Origin: Arthrinium phaeospermum
Lineage: Eukaryota; Ascomycota; Sordariomycetes; Amphisphaeriales; Apiosporaceae
DNA: 64,000 nt
NCBI GenBank assembly: GCA_006503535.1
Contig: QYRS01000009.1
Coordinates: 1,984,001 to 2,048,000, forward strand
Reading direction: 5' to 3'
The translations under genes were made by a program, and so were the position numbers. Position 1 is the stretch's first letter. The number at the start of each line of letters is the position of its first letter. Under the pieces are notes generated by a model, which saw nothing but the letters and a program-made list of their open reading frames with translations, ran no database searches and was not told the origin of the DNA. Below, one piece after another: positions 37,448 to 47,095 of the stretch.

Positions 37448-37467
37448 GGCATGGTTTGGCCAATGGG
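37448..37467 (+). repeat. 20-bp direct repeat, copy 2
   Basis: Second copy of the 36611-36630 sequence; on the minus strand it encodes the motif IGQTMPT in the candidate first exon. Confidence 0.9.
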
Positions 37468-37803
37468 GCCGTGGAGGTCAGTGACGAAGCCTAGGGCGTG
37501 AGCCCGGGTTGACTTGAATGGCCCTTCTTGAGGAAAGACTTGGAGCTGAACGTTGATGAAGGGAGGAGGAAGAGAAAAACAGATTGAGGGTGGGTGGGAA
37601 AACATTGAAATTTGTATGGACTTGTGAATTCAAATGGTGATCAATGTTGGAAATGGCTGCCGTCATTCTACTATTTGGCACAAGTTGGCAATTGGACCTT
37701 CCAACTTGGTGTAGTGACTCATCCTTCCTTACATTCTACCCATCACGCATCTAATATGAAGCAGACAGACACGTACCTACTGCATACGTTATATTAAATA
37801 AAG

Positions 37804-38287
37804 TCACATATTTGCACATGCATATACTATGAGCTGATAAGGGGAAACGCAGGGGTAATTCTCCATGAATAAGCATTCTTCCTTCTCTACCATCTGCTTG
37901 ACCCTATTCAAATCCTCCAAGTACCTACTCACTTGGTGTCGCTTGGATGTGGCTTGATTAAAATGTTGCCTACCCCTTTCACAGGAGCTACTCCCCTGTT
38001 TAACCTTTCCTGGGACGCCCTCTTCGTTTGGTATTCGAAGACCCTGTATCTTGTATATTCGAAGATCCTGCCTCATGTGTATTCGAAGGCCCCGCTTCCT
38101 CTGCATCCTCTTGTGTTTGCCTTTTATGTTTCCTCATATAGGCGTCATAACTTCTTCTAGTAAGGCCATCATTGATGGGACCATCTGTTGCGTAGTGTCT
38201 TGTGCCGGACACCGCCACCGCCGACAACAACACCAGCACCGTATGGCAGCACCGGCACCGGCAGAGGCACAAGCGAGTGTGCCGCAA
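37804..38287 (-). pseudogene. Remnant encoding an AT-hook protein, two overlapping frames
   Basis: The minus-strand frame from 38287 to 38000 ends with DAYMRKHKRQTQEDAEEA, three 8-residue repeats (GPSNTHEA/GSSNIQDT/GSSNTK) and KRRGRPRKG, an exact AT-hook core (RGRP), then a stop. A second frame (to 37804) continues with basic, helical sequence (SKRHQVSRYLEDLNRVKQMVEKEE). The two look like one protein separated by a frameshift or intron. AT-hooks with basic tails occur in transcription factors and in transposase-related proteins; identity unknown. Confidence 0.3.
38033..38104 (+). repeat. 24-bp tandem repeat, three copies
   Basis: ATTCGAAG recurs at exactly 24-bp spacing (38033, 38057, 38081), with the remaining 16 bp partly conserved. 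The period is a multiple of three, so on the minus strand it encodes an 8-residue peptide repeat within the AT-hook remnant. Confidence 0.85.
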
Positions 38288-39016
38288 GGTATAGACGCAC
38301 CGGGAAAGGGGGAGGGTAACGGTAAGTTAACCCTGAATAGGGACCGGCATGATGAGTCCAGCCCGGTGGGTCATGGGCAAGGTCAGTTGTCCATGGACAA
38401 CAGTAGGGGCAGGGGGGGGGGCCGCGAGTAAACCTGCTCGCTAGGGTCCGAGCAAGGCGAACGGGCCACCGGGCCCGTAAGGGACACCGGCGCTTCGACG
38501 GAGGACCAGTGGACGGAGCCTCCTCAACAGTGGCGGTGTGGGTGGCTCCGGTGGGTGGCGGTGGTGCTGATGTGCCTTCGGGCTTCAATGTTATCAGAAT
38601 GGGCAACCAGTACGGTTGCTTCAACGGCAACAGCTGGGGTATGCGGATGGCCAGGTGTGGGGATAAGGGGTAAATAAAGGGTTGAAATGGGTTGTGTTGA
38701 CTTTAAACATTCATCGTGTTGTTGTTATTAATTAAGTTAAATCAGATTCTCAAGCATCGTTCACCAAGTTGTTGCCTTTGTGAAACCTTGAGAACCTCTA
38801 CCCTCTCTCAGTGCCACAGCCACTGAAAAGTCCAAAAAGCCCGCATCTATGGCTACGCCCCTTCCAACTCGTGTAACACTGTTCCCATTTATCGAGTTTC
38901 AACCCAACTCTAAAACGAGCCCATTCACAGATGAGCAGTCCTAGGTACCGAAATGATATCTCTAATCCATTGAAAGCTCTTATTGTAGGTAGTTTAATCT
39001 ATGATACCCAGGCCGT
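38288..39016. other. Intergenic region
   Basis: About 730 bp. GC-rich up to 38600 with open frames on both strands of doubtful meaning, then AT-rich to the 3' end of the reductase gene. No supported gene. Confidence 0.45.
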
Positions 39017-40000
39017 CTATTCGCGTGAAAAGCTGCTGTCAAGTCCACTGGCAAGAAGATACACCGTCCTCAGCATCGGCACCGCGACCCCTTTCTGCCC
39101 CGCCAGCTTGACCACATTGCCAATAATCGCGTCCACCTCCATGCTCTTCCCCGCCAGCGCATCCCCCAGCATGGAGGGCCGCACGCCGGGCGCCTTGCGC
39201 GCCAACGCCCGCCCGATCTGGAACTCGATCATCTCCTCGCTGACGTTGTCGTAGCCGTACGCCTGGGCCACGGACGCGATCTCCCGCATCGCGTCCCGGA
39301 TGAAGTCCAGCGCCTCGCCTTCGCGGGAGTTCAGGAACTGCACGTCGCGGCACCGCGTCAGGGCGCAGACGGGGTTCCACGACGCGTTGACCAGCAGCTT
39401 GGTCCAGCGCTCGGCCTGGACGTCGTCGTGCAGCTTCGCGGTCGCGCCCGCCGCGGTCACCAGGTCGACGAACGCCTTGGCGGCGTCTTTGGCGGCGGTC
39501 GACACGCCGGCGGCTGGGTACGTGCCCACGTGCAGCAGCTCGACCTCTTTGTGCTCGACCACGGCCGGTTGGACCTGTGTCGCGGGCAGGTAGACCACCG
39601 TGCTCAGGAGCGGGTTGTCGGGGAACGCCTGGGCGTAGGGCTCCTCGATGCTTATGCCGTTCTGGATGAGCACGACCGTGGTTTGCGCTGAGACCGCGGG
39701 CCGGATCAGCTCGGCGGTGGGCGGTTGGGTGGGAAGGGCCTTTGAGCAGACGAGGATGTAGTCGAACGACTCGCCCTTGGATAGCGAGACCGCTTCCTCC
39801 ACTGTTCGGGCGATGGTGGGCTTGACGTTCAGGTCATTGCCCCATAATGTCGAGTTGATGGTGAAGCCGTGCTTGGATGCATCTTCATAGTTTGAGCGGC
39901 ATATTGCTGTGATGTTGGAAGACGGGACCGCCTTCGAGAGCAGATAGGTGTAGACCGACCCGACACTGCCAGTCCCAAATACTAGTATCCGAGGCGCCAT
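39017..40000 (-). CDS. 2-dehydropantoate 2-reductase-like protein (ApbA/PanE family)
   Basis: Predicted NAD(P)H-dependent ketopantoate reductase-type enzyme; ketopantoate reduction is the classical activity, but fungi have many paralogues whose substrates are unknown. Intronless, 327 residues. The N-terminal Rossmann motif VFGTGSVGSVY (residues 6-16) begins the protein; then ILVCSKALPT, VVLIQNGI (the family's NG motif), the C-terminal domain with KLLVNASWNPVCALT (Lys/Asn of the active site) and RPSMLGDALAGKSMEVDAI. ATG at 40000 directly precedes the nucleotide-binding strand, so the start is secure. GC-rich coding sequence in an AT-rich neighbourhood; expression control not evident. Confidence 0.92.
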   Translation of the reverse strand: MAPRILVFGTGSVGSVYTYLLSKAVPSSNITAICRSNYEDASKHGFTINSTLWGNDLNVKPTIARTVEEAVSLSKGESFDYILVCSKALPTQPPTAELIRPAVSAQTTVVLIQNGISIEEPYAQAFPDNPLLSTVVYLPATQVQPAVVEHKEVELLHVGTYPAAGVSTAAKDAAKAFVDLVTAAGATAKLHDDVQAERWTKLLVNASWNPVCALTRCRDVQFLNSREGEALDFIRDAMREIASVAQAYGYDNVSEEMIEFQIGRALARKAPGVRPSMLGDALAGKSMEVDAIIGNVVKLAGQKGVAVPMLRTVYLLASGLDSSFSRE

Positions 40001-42353
40001 TTTATAGGTATATAGATGTTGTTGGTTCTGGGATTGAGTCAGGCAATCTCTACACAGATCATCAATGTGTCTGATATCAGCGGCAGGGACTTATCAGTTA
40101 CTATTGCTACCGCGGGGGTTCCCACTGCCCCACCAGCCTAACAGCATTCATCATGAACGACATGTAGTTCCTTCCCAACACCTAATTCGAGTTCTGGATA
40201 CCACCTGCCTTTTTCTCAATAATAAAAAGCTGTTTTTCATATGAAGATGCCCTAAACGAATTGGAATGGAACAGCTCTCTGTGGCCGGCCACAGTCGGCC
40301 CAATATGGGAGTCCACAAATCGTGACCTACAGATTAGAATACCAAGCTATCCCGTATACATTACCCTAAAGTGGCTATGCCGTTGCCAGTTGGCCAGCTG
40401 TTGCAGTTCCATCGCTTCCAAGTCATCGAATACCATGGCCACTGAAGTTCACTTCGTGGCTTGCTCTCCGTACTATTATTCTCTTTCTCTGATCGCTGCC
40501 ACGCAGACAGCCACCACACTCCCCGTATCCGTCAGAGCTTTATTATATCATCAGTCGGATTTGATGTGATGCTTGTGACTTGGCACTTAAATGGTGAGCC
40601 GGGGAGTCAGTCTCGGGTCTTGGAATGTCAGAAACCAGCGTGCTCATATGCTGGTATCGGAAGAAGCTTTGGCTGGGACAGGGTCCTCAGCAAACATAAA
40701 ACGGACGATGGCTTCGCGAGGTTCACATTCTGCTCGATTTTCCAAACAAGCATATGCCCCTAAACGCTGCTGTACAGTCATGCCTCCTCTTGCCATTACT
40801 TACAAAGCATCGCCGGGTACCTGCTATGTCCACGTGGGAATGTGCCGCTTCGCGATTCATGGCATGACACCAATTTCGCTCCGGACAACCGCAAGAGCCA
40901 GAGGTTGGTCCGAAGATCGACATCCCGTCCCAACACCTTTGTTTAGCTCCCCCAATATCCGGGGTGAATCTCATTTTGCTCACAGTTACAGTAGACGAAC
41001 TTATCTTTGGCGAACACCTACATGGGACGGTGCCGACTTTATTAGGGGCAATGACCAGTACTGAAAAATCTTCCTAGCGCCCCAAGTTTTGGTATCAGCT
41101 TCTTGTTTATTTCACCTCCATAGATGGACAGGATATTGCTGTGTTGACTTTGCCAGAAGCCGCCGCTATGCGAGGATCTGCACTGGACCAAGACAACTGG
41201 CAACCTGATGACCACATGTAGCAAGTTATACGAATACCTGACAGAAAACTGCTAGTACTCATAATAGTCAACAAGACATGGTCATCCAGACACCTGTAGG
41301 GACAAAACGACGGGAATAAGAAGCTATCAAATTTTCACTGCTGTGCATACTCTAGACATCACTAGTATACCCAGGCAGTCCACCGCCAAAGCAGATTCTC
41401 ACGAACGGTGTGCCCCAGGAGCGTTAGATCATCCCCAGCCATGACATGTAATCCAATAGCCCGTCGTCACCGCTAACCACAAACAGCCAGGGCCTAGTCA
41501 ATCTCAATTGGCTTCCGTGCCGACGAGACGTCCTTCCACCCGAGTATTGATCCTCCTCGAGCTAGCATTTTTAACTACTGCCGCCGCCGAATAAACCTCG
41601 TGCAAGTCCCGGCGTGGTACGAGATATGGGGTAGCAGCTGAAAAACGTACCAATGGCGAGCTGAGGACGGGGGAGGCTTTCCAGGGCTTGGTAGGGTTCA
41701 ACGGTGCTGGGCTGGCGGGTCGAGCGGAGACCCCGCATTTTCCCCCAGCTTTTCGAATCTGACGTGACATCCATCCATCCGTGCTCGTTCTACACGCGTT
41801 CTCCTTGCTTTGGCAGGGGTCACCGATGTATTGATAACCCTTTCGTCCTGACCGACCAGGTTCGCGAGAAGCCATTGGCTTCGTCGTAGGCCCAGTGCTC
41901 GCCCACTCTTGCAGTTCGCGGGCGGAGGCTCTCAACGAAACTTACAGCTAATGGCTAGTTTCCACGAGGAATCGTTTCCGACTGGGCCATCTGCTCAAGA
42001 TGCGCTCCTCCCAGCCACATGGATCACCAATACCACCATACTAGCAGATGTGATAGGAACAAATGATGAGCGACTCGTGCATACCTGGGAAAGAGCATTG
42101 GCTAGTGGTCTAGTGTGAGCTTCTGTGAGCCCTACGAAGATGGGGTCCCGGCCAGTCGGGGTCAGGGCTCGCCTTCGGTGTCGTGTATATAGCACTTATA
42201 GACCTCCATAGTCCCAGACTTGTTGATGATGGCTCTTATGAACTTCATCTCGGATTCAACACCCTCAGTTTCTAAAGCGTTCCGTTATATTGAGAACGTT
42301 GAGACCTTCTATCCCACTTAGTCACGGTCATCCACACGGAAACCTTCTGAAAA
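40001..42353. other. Intergenic region, no supported gene
   Basis: About 2.35 kb between divergent genes. Short overlapping frames on both strands (for example 41504-41935 minus and 40591-41064 plus) show no domains, no splice context and no codon bias like the neighbours, so none is called. Confidence 0.5.
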
Positions 42354-43698
42354 ATGACGACCAACGGCGAGAGTGCGTACTTCCCTCAACTACCCGTCCC
42401 CGTCTCGCTGTTGATTTCATTCCCTATTAACACCTGCATGGCTGCATAGATGGCTTCGTGAGCCACGAATACCTGGACAAGGACACCGGATCCGTACCCG
42501 CACTCAACAAGATCCGTACGGCGGGAACTGTATCTCTATCGCCGGAGCTCTTCGAGAAGCTGTACCTGCAACCCCGGGAGGCAGCAGGAAAGAGCGGGAT
42601 CCGCACCTATCTGGGAAACCCTACACCTATGTGAGTGGACATCATCCACCCGACGACCTATCAATGTCAAGAGCGAACCAACTAACTGTTCTCTCTCCCC
42701 TTTTGAAGTGGTCTAGTTGGCTTCTTGCTCTGTCTCACGCCGCTGTCGAACATACTCATGGGATGGCATGGCGCCGGCCCCTATCTTGGTCTTGCTGCCA
42801 GTACGTATTATCATTACTCGAGCACCCCGAAAACGACGATGCGATTCGACTTCCCATAACCCGATATTTGGAAAATACACTCCGAGTAATAATGTAAAGA
42901 TATGGCTCGCTAACCTTGATTCTTCATAGTGGGCGCCTACTTCTTCTTTGGCGGTGGTATGATGACAATCTGTGGTGTCTTTGAGGTATGGAACTACCCG
43001 AACCAAACCACTTACTCTTCAAACCTATATCCTGACATATGATTCTAATCCGCCCGCAGCTCATCTGCGGCAACACATTTCCGGCTGTGGTCTTCATGAG
43101 TTTTGGTGAGTTACCTAAAACCCAATTGGACTCACATTCTTCGACAACTAGCTCTAACAAGTACCCCGCAGGCGCTTTCTGGTTGACCTACGCCGTGACA
43201 CTACAAGACGGCGTCTACGGCATCGTCAAGGGCTACCCGAACCAAGCGGCTTTCATGAACGAATTCGGTAAGTTGTCTACTAGTCGGATGATTTGCCCCC
43301 TCCCCTCCTTACTAGTTAAAACGAAGAAGACTAATCATCCATGACCCGACCAAACAGCCTACATCCTCCTCTGGATGGGCTTCCTCTGCTTCCTCTTCAT
43401 GATCGCGGCGCTCCGGACCAACGTGGCCTTCGTCCTCCTCTTCCTCTGGCTCATGATGACCTTTGTCTGCCTCACGGGCGCCTTCTTCCAGACCTACAAC
43501 GGCGCCGCCGCGCTCGCCGGGCAGCTGCAGATCGCCGGCGGCGCCTTCGCCTTCCTCGCCTGCGTCGTCGGCTGGTGGATCCTGCTGAGCCTCATGCTGG
43601 CCTCGGTCGACTTCCCCATTCAGCTGCCCCTCGGCGACTTGACGGCTATTGTGCCGGGGTACAAGAGCCGGCATAAGGAGGCGACGGACATGGTCTAG
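42354..43698 (+). CDS. Acetate/succinate transporter of the GPR1/FUN34/YaaH (AceTr) family
   Basis: Plasma-membrane monocarboxylate channel/transporter family (yeast Ato1/Ady2, Yarrowia Gpr1). Seven exons: 42354-42372, 42450-42630, 42709-42800, 42930-42985, 43060-43105, 43172-43267, 43358-43698; all phases close, 276 residues, the family size. The signature N-P-x-P is present as GNPTPIGLVGF (Ile codon split by intron 2) at the start of TM1. Six hydrophobic segments follow, including AYFFFGGGMMTICGVFE, GNTFPAVVFMSFGAFWLTYA, ILLWMGFLCFLFMIAALRTN and LLFLWLMMTFVCLTGAFFQ. The hydrophilic N-terminus (about 65 residues) contains LNKIRTAGTVSLSPELFEKLYL, common in fungal members. The C-terminus ends HKEATDMV. 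Confidence 0.93.
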
Positions 43699-44191
43699 AG
43701 TGTTGCAAGCAGTTGAAAGATTGACAGCTACCTTAGGAGATGGTTGCTGAACCTCACTTGCTTGGTGGAAAAGAGTGGAAAAGATTAAGAACCTCGACGA
43801 GGGATGTTGGGGCGAGGGCCGTGCCAATAAGACAGCGACAGCGAGCGCTTTTTCATCTTTGAAGAAGGAGACCGAGCCTGCGATTGCTTGCATTGCGTTT
43901 GAGAGAGGGCGCGAGATTACCCACAGAGAGATGCCCTAAGACTACCTGTAACATAACCAATCAATAATACAAAACGTTGTTCGTGGTATTCGGCAGTTCA
44001 ATCCTTATCCAGAAACATTTGATTTCACGTAGTGAATAAAGTGAAGGGAAAACCCCATTCCCGTGTAAGACAATAATTTTACTGTAAATGACGACTAATT
44101 GTTGCTGAGTTGTCGTGAATGTATCCGACACTATCACCATATCTTGCAGAATTGTCAGTTGCCAGCAACGAATTCCATAACGCCATCCTAC
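43699..44191. other. Convergent 3' intergenic region
   Basis: About 490 bp between the AceTr gene and the DUF3176 gene; 3' UTR sequence only. Confidence 0.6.
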
Positions 44192-46270
44192 TCAGTTTTC
44201 CACCTCTTCCAACCTCACCCAGCCTTTTCTTTGCTGGAGAGGGATTGTCGAGGTATATTCAGTGCTGCTGTCCATTCCCGTTCCCTTGCTGTCGTCCGGC
44301 CACCGGAACGTGACCGGGACCCGCTCGCCTTTCTCCTTCATCTCGCTTGCCTCTAACAACCTGCTGTTTGTGGCTTCGTCGTCCTGGCCTGATTTGTTGC
44401 TATCCCTTTGACCAATGACCTCGTCAAGCTGCCGACGGCGGGAAGTGGGCGTCTCGGTTTCTTGTTGGACGGGCTCGATTATGTGGCTACTGAAGAGCAG
44501 GGGCAGAATGCTGTCTTTCCAGACTGGTCGTGTGTAGCGGTGTTGCCAGCTCGTGATGACTGTCCACAGAACCAAAAGGCTGGCAACGGCGGTGAGGCTG
44601 ATCGGTAAAATCAGCCACCTCAGGCGCATAGAGACACACGTTTGTGTTTGCCATATCACCCCTCGCACCACCCCGGCCCCAAGATCTCGCTCTACGCTAT
44701 TGAGCACCGGGATTTTCGGGTTCGACGAGTTGAAGGCCGGCGCCCCGTACTGAACTCGAAACCGATTCGTCATGGCATTGGCAAATGCATCAAACCAGTC
44801 CGAGACTTTGGGGTATGACAAGTCGCCGTCGTTGTACAGCGTCCGTAGAACCGCCCCCACTGCAGCACCCTCGATCCCTCCCTGCCCGAGCCCGCCCCAG
44901 CAGACTGGGAGCTTCGAGTTTTGTGTCCTTCCATTGCGAAATCCACAATTTCCGTTGAATACGTTCTTGTTGAATATATATGAAACGGATTGACCAAAAT
45001 AGGCGTGCTGACGATATATGCATTCCTCTGAGACTTGTTGAACTGTGTAGTTCACAGGGCCAGGCCCAGCGTCATCGGTTAGGTTGAAAAAGGCCAACTT
45101 AGTAAGTCTATCGGTCGATAGGCATGGAGACCTGATTGCAGCATAATGATAAAAATTATCATTATCCAAGCTGTTCGCATTGCTTTGCATAAGTAAATCG
45201 TCTATGGATTTGACTGGGGATGCTAGCATGGGGTCTGATCGAACTTCTTGCTCGGAAAGTTGGTTGTTAGTGATTTTAGCCTTGTATGTCCTCATGCAAG
45301 GGTATAGACTGCACACCGCCGCGAGAGTCTTGTTGTCATTCCTTGCAAGAAGGGTAGAGTTGACGAAAGCCAACCTGGATTTTGCTCTAAGATCCGGTGT
45401 GAAGAGATCTCCCAGCCAGTCGAGGCTACTGGTCCCGTTGATGGTGACCGATTTGTAGCGAGAAGACCCTGCCGGCACAACCGAAAAGTTTACCCCCTTA
45501 GGGGCGTTTTTCAATGCCCAGACATCCATGTTTTTCCATGACCTCGTATACGTGTAGGAGGATATATCGACACACTTGCTGCATAATCCGGCCGTGGAAT
45601 GTGTGATATTCGGGTTGTCCTTCCCATCTTCGCCGGAAAAGGTGCAGTTTCCTGTGATGCATGTTGGACTAATCTGGTTTTCTATCCCATCAGTGGTCAT
45701 GGCAGCGGACACTATCGAGCCGATCAGATCCTGTGAGGCCGCACCAAGAACCTGGTCGGTAGTGGAGTTGATTGAAATCCCCTGGCGAGGAACGTAATGG
45801 GCAAAGGGCAAAGCGGTATATTCGCCCGGGAGCTGGGATAAGATGTCTATCGTGCTGCTGGCTTGCTGAACAAAGGGGCCAATGAGAAAGGATGCGAGCA
45901 AAACCACCACGGCTGCGAATGCCACCATATCCCTCCGTATAACAATAGGGAGAAGACTCAATGCGCCAAGGGTACCACGGCTACCTTCGTCGAATTGCTG
46001 CAGATCAGAAAGATGACGTTGACGTTGTCGCCTGTACCACTCCCATTTTCTTTGCGAGATGACCTTGGAGGCAATATAAACAAGTGTCGCTCGGAGGACA
46101 GTACTAGCTAAGGCAAGGGTAGCATTGAAACTGAAATGTCTGCCCCAGTCAGGAACAGGCTTGCCGTGGTTCAGCTTGAGTAGGACTACAATGAGAGTCA
46201 TAATATCAAAGGAAACGATAACAGAAAGAATTTCCCATTTCCAGACGCGAAAAACATGGTAGCGGTGCAT
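44192..46270 (-). CDS. DUF3176 membrane protein
   Basis: Member of the fungus-specific DUF3176 family; function unknown. Intronless, 692 residues. Hydrophobic segments near residues 13-33 (WEILSVIVSFDIMTLIVVLL), 48-68, 111-133 (AFAAVVVLLASFLIGPFVQQ) and about 551-573 (LILPISLTAVASLLVLWTVI) place a long, Cys-containing, N-glycosylation-rich domain (residues 135-550; several N-x-S/T such as NGTS and NYT) on the non-cytosolic side. Family hallmarks: the Trp-Glu at the start of TM1, ISQRKWEWY and DEGSRGTLGAL between TM2 and TM3. The last ~117 residues are polar and cytosolic. Start at 46270 leaves only a short N-terminus; an upstream exon is possible. Confidence 0.85.
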   Translation of the reverse strand: MHRYHVFRVWKWEILSVIVSFDIMTLIVVLLKLNHGKPVPDWGRHFSFNATLALASTVLRATLVYIASKVISQRKWEWYRRQRQRHLSDLQQFDEGSRGTLGALSLLPIVIRRDMVAFAAVVVLLASFLIGPFVQQASSTIDILSQLPGEYTALPFAHYVPRQGISINSTTDQVLGAASQDLIGSIVSAAMTTDGIENQISPTCITGNCTFSGEDGKDNPNITHSTAGLCSKCVDISSYTYTRSWKNMDVWALKNAPKGVNFSVVPAGSSRYKSVTINGTSSLDWLGDLFTPDLRAKSRLAFVNSTLLARNDNKTLAAVCSLYPCMRTYKAKITNNQLSEQEVRSDPMLASPVKSIDDLLMQSNANSLDNDNFYHYAAIRSPCLSTDRLTKLAFFNLTDDAGPGPVNYTVQQVSEECIYRQHAYFGQSVSYIFNKNVFNGNCGFRNGRTQNSKLPVCWGGLGQGGIEGAAVGAVLRTLYNDGDLSYPKVSDWFDAFANAMTNRFRVQYGAPAFNSSNPKIPVLNSVERDLGAGVVRGVIWQTQTCVSMRLRWLILPISLTAVASLLVLWTVITSWQHRYTRPVWKDSILPLLFSSHIIEPVQQETETPTSRRRQLDEVIGQRDSNKSGQDDEATNSRLLEASEMKEKGERVPVTFRWPDDSKGTGMDSSTEYTSTIPLQQRKGWVRLEEVEN

Positions 46271-47095
46271 CTTCGTGTCGGTATTCTGATGACATATGCG
46301 TTCAGCACAAGATACCGCTCACATCGGAACTATGCCAAACGTGATGGGGGTACGAGCAAGCTTTATGGTCTTCACATAAGGGTTTGGTGGTGACTCTCGT
46401 AAGCAAGGCTCTGGCTGTCCGATCTTCCTGCTCCCATGACTGGAGGCTGAATGATGAGCTGGTGTGATTACGCCAGAGCCCTATCAATAGTATCTAAAGC
46501 GCTTCCATGGTCTGCCCTTGGCAAGGGCCTAAACCACCACCTCCTCAACAGAGACGAATGAACACCTCTGTTGACCTGGCTACGCTATGTGCAACTTAAC
46601 ACTCGAACGAATCATGTTCGTAGTCATAATGGAATGTGTTCGGCTTATGCGGCAGCCATTGGACGTGGTTGGTCATAAGAGCACTCTTGAGTCTGGGCGC
46701 TTGGCTCGGGGCGTCGGCGTTTGTTCTCTCACACACTTGGTGCTTGGCAGGCTATTCATAACTTGTAAGGCGTTCTCACATTATTTAATCATCTTGTCTA
46801 TAATACAACTGATGTACATCTGATCTTGAGATATTGTACACGGCTTCTCCCAACGCCAGAAAGGGGGAGGAAATCATTAGCTCCCACCCCCAGATGCAAT
46901 GTCGTCGTCGTCCGTCGTAGGCCAGCCCCGCAAGAAAGGGGGCGGCCAACATCAATAGAGATGTATGTAATGTAGTTCTCGTGATCTTTGGCATAAAATC
47001 CACACCACATCCAGCCATCCATCTATCTTTCATCCATTGCCTTCATTCATTGGGTCGTCCGTTGGAATTAAAAATGTAAAGTGAAGATTTTGAAA
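46271..47095. other. Intergenic region
   Basis: About 825 bp: promoter of the DUF3176 gene and the 3' UTR of MPP-alpha. No feature recognised. Confidence 0.5.

Larger units (their letters stand above)
36493..37605 (-). pseudogene. Candidate repeat-rich multi-exon gene or remnant
   Basis: The minus strand has an ATG at 37605 opening a frame ending in GPIGQTMPTAPIFTTRR at a GTATGT donor (about 37420), a Pro/Ala-rich block near 36880-37060 (AAAVAAAPPPAAQQS, IIYIASQASVPM), a well-formed candidate intron 36711-36790 (GTAAGT, ACTAAC, TACGTAG) and a last exon with NRPIYIQSPIGQTMPTGIT ending at a stop at 36493. The shared motif PIGQTMPT in first and last exons is encoded by a 20-bp direct repeat. 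I could not connect all exons in one phase, so it may be a broken gene. No family recognised. Many GTAAGT/CTAAC signals on the minus strand favour that orientation. Confidence 0.3.

Noticed and set aside
41504..41935. 143-codon minus-strand frame
   Set aside because: No domain, random-like composition, overlapping frames on both strands of similar quality.
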